From: Triglochin maritima
Lineage: Eukaryota; Streptophyta; Magnoliopsida; Alismatales; Juncaginaceae
Direction of reading: 5' to 3'
Length of the DNA stretch: 64,000 bases
Assembly: GCA_963682175.1 (NCBI GenBank)
Contig: OY821784.1
Coordinates: 20,565,621 to 20,629,620 of the forward strand
In this document: positions 56,689-64,000 of the stretch, piece after piece
Layout of the letters: every line of letters starts with the position of its first letter
Numbering within the stretch: position 1 is the first letter of the stretch
Notes under the pieces: model-generated
What the model was told of the DNA's origin: nothing
The model's input: the letters and a program-made list of their open reading frames with translations, nothing else
Database searches by the model: none
Position numbers and translations under genes: made by a program

Positions 56689-58137
56689 TTCGACCTTGAA
56701 ATACGGGACAAGAAGGGATGCGAGAATGTTGTGGCTGATCACCTATCTCGCATCCCCATTGATCTTTCACCGGATCCACCAGTGAACGAGTTTTTTCCTG
56801 ATGAGAACCTTATGGCAATAGCCTCACCTCCCTGGTTCGCTGACATTGTGAACTATTTAGCAACCGGGGAGGTGCCGGCTCATTGGAGACACAGTGAGAC
56901 AGCGAAGTTCAAGTCGTTAGTCAAGCACTTCTATTGGGATGATCCATACTTATTTAAGTATTGTGCTGATCAAATCATAAGGAGGTGCATTCCTGACGAC
57001 GAGATTTAGAGTGTCTTGTTCTTTTGCCATAAGGAGGCATGTGGTGGGCACTTCGGTGCCAAGAAAACCGCTGCCAAAGTGCTCCAATGCGGTTTTTATT
57101 GGCCCATGTTGATCCAAGACGATTTTGCATTTTGCAAAGCATGCGATAGGTGCCAACGTGTGGGCCGCATTGGTAGACGAGATATGATGCCACTCAATCC
57201 TATCTTAGTGGTTAACATCTTTGATGTTTGGGGAATTGACTTCATGGGTCCCTTCCCCGTGTCCCATGGTCACACTTACATCCTGGTGGCGGTCGATTAT
57301 GTGTCAAAGTGGGTTGAAGCAATCCCCACTCGCACTAACGATCGCAAGGTTGTGATCAAATTTCTTAAAGAACACATCTTCGCGAGGTTTGGGACACCTC
57401 GTTGTATCATAAGTGATCGGGGGACACACTTTGTGAACCGATCCCTTGAGGCAGTGCTGAGGAAATACTCCATCACGCACAAGTTGGCCACACCTTATCG
57501 TCCTCAAACATGTGGCCAGGTGGAAATTTCCAACCGTCAACTCAAGCAAATTCTTGAGAAAACGGTTAATGCTTCAAGGAAAGATTGGTCGGTCAAGCTT
57601 AATGATGCATTGTGGGCTTTCCGCACTGCATTTAAAACCGACCTTGGCATGTCCCCCTACCGGCTAGTTTATGGCAAAGCTTGCCATCTTCCGGTAGAAC
57701 TTGAGCACCGGGCATTATGGGCAATCAAACATCTTAACATGAGTCTTGATGTTTCCGGTGCCAATCGCAAGTTAGACCTCAACGAGTTGGAGGAGTTGAG
57801 AAATGAAGCTTATGAGAATGCCAAGATCTGCAAGTCCCGCACTCAAATTTTCCACGATCGCTTGGTGCGAATCAAAACCTTCAAGGTGGGACAAAAGGTC
57901 TTGTTGTATAATTCTCGCCTCCACTTGTTTCCGGGGAAACTTCGGAGCCGTTGGTCAGGTCCCTTCATTGTTTTAACCGTCTCCCATCATGGGGCGGTTG
58001 AGATTCAAAATCCTAGGAATGGGGACGCGTTCAAAGTTAATGGACAACGCCTCAAACCATACTTGGAAGGGACCACGACAGAGGTCGAGGAGGAAGTCGT
58101 GCCTTTGCACGAACTCCCCACGGATGTGGTCACTTGA
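56689..58137 (+). pseudogene. pol: Ath4 integrase, one in-frame stop
   Basis: Same frame as RT. The linker [27 protein letters not shown] leads into [30 protein letters not shown], then TAG at 57007-57009. Zinc-binding: [21 protein letters not shown]. Core: GIDFMGPFP (Asp 57238), SDRGTHF (Asp 57415) and [10 protein letters not shown] (Glu 57523), a complete D,D,E triad. The C-terminal domain has [18 protein letters not shown] and [12 protein letters not shown], and the frame ends at 58137. No chromodomain is visible, as expected for Athila. Confidence 0.94.
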
Positions 58138-58564
58138 GGTGATACATCCCTCCATTTGTTGGTACATATCCTTGTTTTGGGCTAAAAAAACCAACAAATT
58201 GGAAGACCTATGTGATATTTGCCCTTTCCCTTGATTCAAAACGCGTTTTCCCCTGCCCTACGCATTATTCCAGCAGAGTAAAACGCGTTTCTTCTCCAGA
58301 TCCCGCCTCCACCCAAATATCTCCCCCAGATCCACTGAACGGACCGCTAATTAGCGGTTTGGCACCGCCGTTCAGCAGTCTGTTATTCTTCGTTTCAATT
58401 GTTTCTTCGTCTGTGTGTTTGATTTGGGAGTATTAGTTGTTTTCGTGGTTGGGAGCCGGTGTTGCATCTGGAATCGGCGTGGGGTGGTCTTCTCTCCGCT
58501 AGTTCCGTGTTCGTCTTCGTCGTCGTGTGCCACGCCGCTAAAGCTCGCCAAGGTAGGTTCAGGT
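58138..58564 (+). other. Ath4 pol-ORF3 spacer
   Basis: About 430 bp. It holds the third palindrome pair (58343-58382). An ATG at 58415 opens in frame with ORF3 and would add 50 residues. Confidence 0.75.
58343..58382 (+). repeat. Palindrome pair upstream of Ath4 ORF3
   Basis: ACCGCTAATTAGCGGT (58343-58358) is a perfect 16-bp palindrome, followed by a degenerate partner (CACCGCCGTTCAGCAGTCTG, 58363-58382). Confidence 0.82.
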
Positions 58565-59458
58565 ATGGCCAGCCATCATTTAATTCCAGAACTCAATTTT
58601 GCCTCCCTGATTCGTGAATTCGGAGAACCCTTCTACGATCGAATCGTAGCTAAAGGGTGGTACCATTTATTGTATGAGGGCGATGAATCCATGTACGTAG
58701 AGCCTCTCGTACATGAATTCTTTACTAAACTCGAGCGTGACCAGACCGGTCCACTAGAGTTCAGTATCACTCTCAGAGAGGTGAAACACACCGTGACACC
58801 CCAGCTGATCTCCGACGCGACTGGGATCCCCTTGGTTGATGAGCTCGCGCCTACCCACGATATCAATTTTTATCGATCTATGCTTGGGCGTGGGCAGCCT
58901 GTATCATCACATGGGGGAGTACTGAATGCGCACATTTACTCCAATGTGCACATTGTAGCCAGGTGGGTCTGTAGAAATGTGTTGGGCCAAGAGTGGACCT
59001 CCACATTTTTTACACCTAGTTTGCGAATCGTGTATAGTCTGATGGACGGTTCACCACACTGCATTTGTCGAACATTGTTCGACATTTTAGTGAACGCCAG
59101 TCTGAAAGATATACATTGTTTGCCGACTCTGGTTACCAAATTGTATGGGATGTTGGACACCCCACGATTTGAGCGCATGCTGAGGCGCCAAGGCATCGAC
59201 CTCGAGGTAGCGAAGATGACGCCGTCATTTCGCCATTGCCTTCCTGAGGCATGGGTGCCTGACTTTATGGAGGAGGATGTTAGAGCCAGTTCCTCAAGCT
59301 CGTCTGTGAGCTCAGGAATGCTCTTCAACACCGACATTTCTGAGATGGTGGTCGAGCAACAGAACATCATCTTAGCCAAGCAAAACCGGAAGATCTATAG
59401 GAAGTTGTCGGCTCTTGAGAGAGGTGCCTCTTCAGGCACTTCTGGCCGTCGTCATTAG
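58565..59458 (+). CDS. Ath4 ORF3, intact post-integrase protein of unknown function
   Basis: A 297-codon intact frame from ATG 58565 (MASHHLIPELNF), the start that aligns with Ath1 ORF3. An upstream in-frame ATG at 58415 would add a segment with a hydrophobic stretch (LGVLVVFVVG). Seen: a Trp/Tyr-rich N-terminal region, SITLREVKHTVTPQLISDATGIP, FYRSMLGRG, IYSNVHIVARWVCRNV, RIVYSLMDG, a Ser-rich linker (SSSSSSVSSG) and a C-terminal amphipathic, coiled-coil-like stretch (VVEQQNIILAKQNRKIYRKLSALERG). The pattern recalls the putative plant transposon protein domain found in this type of element. Calling it env would be unsupported. It is the only unbroken element ORF of Ath4. Confidence 0.8.
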   Translation: MASHHLIPELNFASLIREFGEPFYDRIVAKGWYHLLYEGDESMYVEPLVHEFFTKLERDQTGPLEFSITLREVKHTVTPQLISDATGIPLVDELAPTHDINFYRSMLGRGQPVSSHGGVLNAHIYSNVHIVARWVCRNVLGQEWTSTFFTPSLRIVYSLMDGSPHCICRTLFDILVNASLKDIHCLPTLVTKLYGMLDTPRFERMLRRQGIDLEVAKMTPSFRHCLPEAWVPDFMEEDVRASSSSSSVSSGMLFNTDISEMVVEQQNIILAKQNRKIYRKLSALERGASSGTSGRRH

Positions 59459-59520
59459 TCCGATACACCCTATCCATGCATTGGCACCATTTTGCCATAC
59501 ATTGAGGAGAATGCATGGAT

Positions 59521-59540
59521 TAGGTGTGGGGGGGGGGGGG
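59521..59540 (+). other. Internal PPT-like tract of Ath4
   Basis: TTAGGTGTGG with a run of 13 G at 59528-59540. It shares TTAGGTGTGGGGG with the LTR-adjacent PPT, about 1.28 kb downstream. Confidence 0.75.
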
Positions 59541-60663
59541 TGTTTTCACGTTTGTACATAGTTTGTGTTTTGTTTTGATTTTTTTTTGCTTTCTTTTGGT
59601 TGTACTGCTAGGATCATGTTAGTGTGCCACATTTAACATTGATATACCTGCTTGCCATGTTCCTTGGGTGACTTGTCTTCTTTTGCTTGCCGAGTGCTTT
59701 AAAATTTTCACATTTCTTTCAAAATATTCATGTGTTTGCAAAAGAAAATGTTTTTGTAGGTTTTGCGTGTGTTTAGCATGTGCAAAACCGTTGAGAGGCA
59801 AAGTAAAAAGAAAGCTCCCAAAATTGTCTTGAACTTGATGCATTAGGATTTCTAGTTTACTGGCTTTAGGTCTCATCGAGTCGTTAGGATGCACTCCGGT
59901 TTTCCCTCGGGGGGCGTGTAATCATAGGGTTTCAGTACTCAAACATTTAAAGAAGTCCACCCTGAACCTAGTGAGTCAAATAATTCGTGTTTGTGAGTAT
60001 AAGGAAGTTTGTCGTAGTCGAGGGCCCTTAATCTCTTTTTGTGAAACTTAAGTGTAGGGGTTTTGGTTCCCATATAGATAAATAAGTGGTGCTCTCTCTT
60101 CTCGCACGGTTCCTATCACTCGGGAAAGTAGGTCTGAGGGGACTTTGTGCCTGCTGCTTTCGAGTCATCTGACTTGGGATGCGCCGACCGAACCGTTACA
60201 CGGGTGGTAGGGATCGCCCTATGTGGAGATTTGGGGGAAGGTGTACGTGATAGTGTAAGTCCTCATAGGCAATGATGCATGCAACCTGACCCTGGGAGAA
60301 TCAAACACCAACCAATAAAATGCTCCAAAGAAGAAGAAAAAAGAAGAAAAAAAGGGAAAAAAAAGAAGAAAAAAAAAGAAAAAAATGAGAGTCAAATAAG
60401 AACCAAAATGGACTATACACATTGTATCACATTCAGAAGTTAAGGTTGCCCATGTCTTTCACTTAAGTCCTTGACTAACTCTCACGAATAACTCATTAGG
60501 CTAGGTGTGTGGACCGATTACATATACAGAGTCGACCCGTAGTATTACCGCGTCCCATGATCGACAAAATAAGTCCAACGAGTCATGTAGCTAGATTGAT
60601 TAATGCATCTTGTTCGGATTTTGTGGGTGTATCCGCTGAAAACCCTCAGGAGACAACACTCCT

Positions 60664-60718
60664 CCTCCTTGGCGACAAGGAGGTTTAACGGCTTGTTGCA
60701 CGTGCTAAGTGCAACCGT
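60664..60718 (+). other. Conserved double hairpin upstream of Ath4 3' LTR
   Basis: Hairpin 1 (60664-60683) is a perfect 8-bp stem, CCTCCTTG / CAAGGAGG, with a GCGA loop of the GNRA class. Hairpin 2 (60688-60718) is ACGG, bulge, TTGCAC, 7-nt loop, GTGCAA, CCGT. It lies about 100 nt before the LTR. Confidence 0.8.
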
Positions 60719-60815
60719 GATTCCTACGAAAGTGAGTTAGGACTTCTTGTTTTTCGTATGCTTTTCTCGTTCTTTGTTTTGCTCGGGACTAGCAAAAGTT
60801 AGGTGTGGGGGTATT

Positions 60816-62206
60816 TGTTTGACATCATTTCATGCTTATATTTGTATCTTATATCCATTATCTTTCACCTAAACAATGCTATGTCACGAGTTTTATGTTT
60901 AGTTTTCAGGAATAAATAGGTTTGAAGAGATGAAGCATAAAAGGACCTAAAAGCTGGGAAAAAGGACTGAATTGTGAGATCTGGGGACCAAGATGCAAGG
61001 AAGAAGGACATGATTGCAAGACAGAAGGACCTAAGAGCAAAACAGAATATTCCACACAATCATGGGGAGTATTTTACCAATTCGATTCGGGTCGGAGCTC
61101 CAACAAGTCAAGTAACCACATCAAAGACCAAGACTACCATCCAGGAAAGCCTCCTAGAAAGCCCAGACGAATCTGGACCCTGTAGACCGCCAATTGGCGG
61201 TCTGGAACCCCTAATTGGCGGTCCAGGTGGATCCGAATCCGCTTAGCTTTTTCTGGCGTGTGTATTAGAGCGTGCTTATGCTATTTATGGTATTTGTTTA
61301 GTCCCACATCGGGGGATTGTCCCGGATTAGCTTTTTCCATGGCTATATATAGAACTCTTCACCTTCCATTGTAATCACTCCATGCTTGTGGCCATTCTCC
61401 CTAATTGAAGTGAAAGCCTTGAAGCAAGAAACTCAATGGGGGAGATGCTACTGGTATTGTGAGTCTTCAATCAATAAAATTTCCTTAGTTTCGTGCTTCT
61501 TTTATTGTTGATGCATGTTTTAGTTTAATTGTCTTTTATTAAATCTAGCTTAGTTAATATGTTTTCTTATCTTAGTGTAATGTGTAGTGAGTAAAACCAC
61601 TCCCCTTTTGGGGGGTGGAGATGATTATCATATATGCAATTAAGGAAGGAAGGATGTTTATTTTGAAATGTGTTGATTAATATGAATGCATGCTTGCTTG
61701 TTAGAATAGAACACTTCACTAGATGGGTTTTGCCACAAATTTTAAGACACCTCCCATGCTTGTTTAGTTTCTTAAATAACCAGCTTGTGTTTATGAATGT
61801 TAATCAAAGTAGGCTAGTGATTTAATTGATGGGTTTTGCCATGATAAGTAGACACCTCCCATACATGCAAACACTACCTCCACTTATGCCTATAGGAAGA
61901 TATTCTTGCCTCCTTATTGTGTATGTGTAGTCACTCCACCCCCTAAGGGGTCTCTCTCTCTCTTACTGATTTCTCCATAGTATCAAGTTTCTCTAGCTTA
62001 GTTGAAGTATTCGTTTGTTTTGTTTCCTTCGCATTTGCTTCTTCGTGTTAGCATAGTTTAGATTAGCATAAACAACGTTCTTCCATCTTTTTGTGCCACT
62101 TGATTTCTGATAAACAAGAGCAAGCTCACCTCCCTGAGGACGACCCGTACTTGCCACCGCTTCATCGCAGTTGTGCACTTGCGGTAGAAATATAAAACGT
62201 TCAACA
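60816..62206 (+). repeat. 3' LTR of Ath4
   Basis: 1,391 bp, beginning TGTTTGACATC and ending GTTCAACA. Palindromes at 61185-61223 (the second arm carries one change) and TATA box at 61344-61351, at the same offsets as in the 5' LTR. Confidence 0.95.
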
Positions 62207-62211
62207 AAAAT
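62207..62211. repeat. Right target-site duplication of Ath4
   Basis: AAAAT, identical to 50093-50097. Confidence 0.92.
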
Positions 62212-62626
62212 CATTAGCAAACAAGTTAGCATAAACCCGCCGAAAGGCGTCCCAAATTTCTCCTTCCTCCTCCTCCACGAAACTAGCTCCCTCACATACT
62301 CTTCTCACTTGATTGGTGGCTCTCCTCACTCCAAGTGGCGCATGGAAAAACCTAGTGTTTCGGTCCCCCTCTTTCAACCACTTCACCCTTGATTTTTGAC
62401 GGATAAGAGACTCCTCTCGAGCAAGGGCACGCTCAAGGTCCCCCTTTGCTGCCCATTCAGCAACGGCTAGAGCATTATCGTGTGGCAGGTGTAGCCTTTC
62501 CTTCCTCACCTCCTCAAGGGTTGCCTGGGCCTCACCCACCTTATTTGAAACATTTCCAAAGGTGTTACCACTCCATCCTATAAGTGCCTTCTTTACTTCT
62601 TTCAATGTTTCTGCCACGCGGAACAT
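62207..62626 (-). pseudogene. LINE-D ORF2 EN-RT linker
   Basis: The open frame has WSGNTFGNVSNKVGEAQATLEEVRKE, the typical LINE block KSRVKWLKEGDRNTRFFH, and RRATNQVRRVCEGASF. It is interrupted by Ath4 at its RT-proximal end. Confidence 0.85.
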
Positions 62627-62769
62627 GGGCGTGTACCATCACAAAAGTAGACCAAGCTCGATCCACTACTCCATGAAACTCCTCGTGCTCCGCCCAATGG
62701 TTTTTGAATCGAAACATCTTTTTCGTCTCTCATTTCCCTCTATCTTCATTATTAACATGGCATGGTCAC

Positions 62770-63435
62770 TCAGGTCCTTGTCACCAACGAGAAGGATTTC
62801 AGAAACATCTCAAGCCACACATTATTCATAAATATCCGGTCAATCCTCGTCTCAATACAAGAACTTCCATCGGAGGAATTTGACCACGTGAACTCCCCTC
62901 CCGTAGAAGGGACCTCAAGTAGATGAAGTGCATCAATACACTCATTAAATTCTTTCATCGCAATCTCATTTCCAGCAGTACCGCAAAGCTTCTCACTAGC
63001 AAATCGACTACAATTAAAGTCACCCCCTACAATCCACGGTCTCGAAACGTCCGGTGTCACTAGGTAAAGATCACTCCACAAAGCTCTCCTATCCACATGC
63101 TCATTCTCACCATACACAGCCGTGATATCAAACTCGGTCCCATACTTCTTGTGACAGCCATTGAAATGGAGCAATTGTGGTCTTTCGAAAGTAACATGTA
63201 GATCCATTATGTGGTCATTCCATAGCACCAAAAGCCGCCCCGAGTCAACGATCATGCTATTTGCAATCCATGCATATGGCCATATCGCTCGTTTGAATCT
63301 TTCCATCTTTTTGTGCTTAACCTTGTGTTCCACAAGACATACCACATCCGGGTTTGTCTCCTTTATTCGACCCCTAATCATAAGTGCACGGCCGGGTCCA
63401 TTGGCTCTGTGCAAATTCCACATTAGCACATTCAT
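62770..63435 (-). pseudogene. LINE-D ORF2 endonuclease
   Basis: Best-preserved endonuclease in the window. From ATG 63435 (MNVLMWNLHRANGPGRAL) it has the N and E motifs (VCLVEHKVKHKK), the ITAVYGENEHVDRRALW block, SRPWIVGGDFNCSRF, GGEFTWSNSSDGSSCIETRIDRIFMN, and ends LVTRT at 62770, where a frameshift displaces the SDHAML motif. Expected role: nicking the target strand to start reverse transcription. Confidence 0.9.
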
Positions 63436-64000
63436 GGGTTTAAGGTGCGGGGTGACCCCCATGACCTCCCGAAATTCCGAAGTGTGGGTGGTAGCGATGT
63501 CGCTTTCTTCAAACCCGGTTCTACAATCCCCACATCCTCTCTCTCGTCTTCCCTCTCCTCCATAATATCTTTATTTCCAAGAATATCATAGCTTACCCCA
63601 CTAGCGTGTGTCATGAGTTTGATGAAGTCTTTACCCTTTGCTACTCGCGTAGCTGAATTCCACTCCACCTCCGCATTTACCAAGGAAGCTAGGCCACTTT
63701 CACATTTCTCTTCATTGGAGATATTCCTCTTTCTCCCTTCAATGCCTGTAATCTCGTGACCCCCATCTCCATGAGCATGTGTCTTCATGTTTGCCCTCAC
63801 CTCCTTATGATGACCATGCACGTCCCCCAAGCTTCCCCTAGTGTTGCCTTCGAGGCTTGCCTCTCCCATAGAAACCAACTCTTTTGCACCTAGATTTCGT
63901 GAGGGCCTCCCATGCAAAATTCCCTCTTGCTCTTCACAACTCCTTTTCCTTTCAAGTGAGGTGTTTCCTGATATTTGTCCCCCAAGAGGAGTCAAGTGGG
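63436..64000 (-). pseudogene. LINE-D ORF1 tail and ORF1-ORF2 spacer (partial)
   Basis: The frame 63995-63432 is open and aligns with 28008-27280 of LINE-B. It is charged and low-complexity with no recognisable domain. The rest lies outside the window. Confidence 0.55.

Larger units (their letters stand above)
59459..60815 (+). other. Ath4 3' untranslated region with PPT
   Basis: 1.36 kb, non-coding, strongly conserved with Ath2 and Ath3. It includes the internal G tract, the double hairpin, an A/G-rich run at about 60325-60390, and the PPT TAGGTGTGGGGG (60800-60811) directly before TATT and the LTR. Confidence 0.85.
50098..62206 (+). mobile_element. Ath4: complete Athila-like Ty3/gypsy retrotransposon
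   Basis: 12,109 bp with two LTRs (1,401 and 1,391 bp), a tRNA-Asp PBS, a 1.2-kb leader, gag, pol, ORF3, a 1.36-kb 3' untranslated region and a PPT, flanked by AAAAT. By eye the LTRs differ at about 21 positions plus two small indels (about 1.5%), so this is the youngest insertion in the window. Gag-pol is nearly complete but has three in-frame stops (53027, 56686, 57007) and one frameshift near 54250. It interrupts LINE-D. Confidence 0.96.
62207..64000 (-). mobile_element. LINE-D: 5' part, right of Ath4 (continues beyond window)
   Basis: Minus-strand LINE sequence continuing the same LINE: EN-RT linker, endonuclease and ORF1 tail. It closely matches 26340-27850 of LINE-B. Confidence 0.9.

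Noticed and set aside
58415..59458. ORF3 as an envelope glycoprotein
   Set aside because: No C-terminal transmembrane anchor, no cleavage site and no cysteine-rich ectodomain is visible. The hydrophobic N-terminus depends on using the upstream ATG.
59528..59540. Poly(G) of 13 as an assembly error
   Set aside because: Shorter G tracts at the same site in Ath2 and Ath3 show that the tract is real, although its exact length may be uncertain.

Overview
The window is plant nuclear DNA made almost entirely of nested retrotransposons and a polypyrimidine repeat. No host gene, tRNA, rRNA or CRISPR array was recognised. A flowering-plant origin is suggested by Ty3/gypsy elements of the Athila type (primer-binding site complementary to the 3' end of plant tRNA-Asp, PR-RT-RNaseH-INT order, extra ORF after integrase) and by L1-type LINEs with a plant zf-RVT domain. 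I cannot name the species. The density and nesting suggest pericentromeric or other heterochromatin.

Layout. Four Athila-like units (Ath1-Ath4) and five LINE pieces (LINE-A to LINE-E) are present. Ath2 (plus strand; 1-904 and 10832-19291) runs in from the left edge and is interrupted by Ath1 (minus strand; 905-10831). It is followed by a LINE piece (LINE-A, 19292-20204), polypyrimidine block CT-I (20205-23994), a near full-length LINE (LINE-B, 23995-29310) and block CT-II (29311-31578). Next come Ath3 (31579-38370, minus; two partial internal regions sharing one LTR), LINE-E (38371-41140), block CT-III (41141-44774), LINE-C (44775-46500), block CT-IV (46501-47886) and LINE-D (47887-50097 plus 62207-64000). 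LINE-D is split by Ath4 (50098-62206, plus), a structurally complete 12.1-kb element with two LTRs about 98.5% identical by eye and a perfect AAAAT target-site duplication. All LINEs lie on the minus strand and all CT blocks have pyrimidines on the plus strand.

How the parts work. In an active Athila-like element the LTR U3 drives transcription, tRNA-Asp primes minus-strand DNA at the PBS, Gag forms the particle, and Pol (protease, RT, RNase H, integrase) copies and inserts the element. Every copy here has stops, frameshifts or deletions in gag-pol. LINE ORF1 (DUF4283-like) and ORF2 (endonuclease, RT, zf-RVT) would work by target-primed reverse transcription, but these copies are also broken.

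Main unexplained signal. A pair of short GC-rich palindromes lies at fixed positions in all four Athila-like units: about 135-140 nt downstream of the PBS, and about 360-385 bp into the LTR, upstream of the TATA box. A further copy precedes ORF3 in Ath4. In Ath1 the palindrome sequence is entirely different but pairing and position are kept. Also notable are a conserved double hairpin (one with a GNRA-type loop) just upstream of the 3' LTR, a second PPT-like G tract 1.26-1.28 kb upstream of the true PPT, and a tandem polypyrimidine repeat with a unit near 1.99 kb that appears to fix the orientation of LINE insertions.
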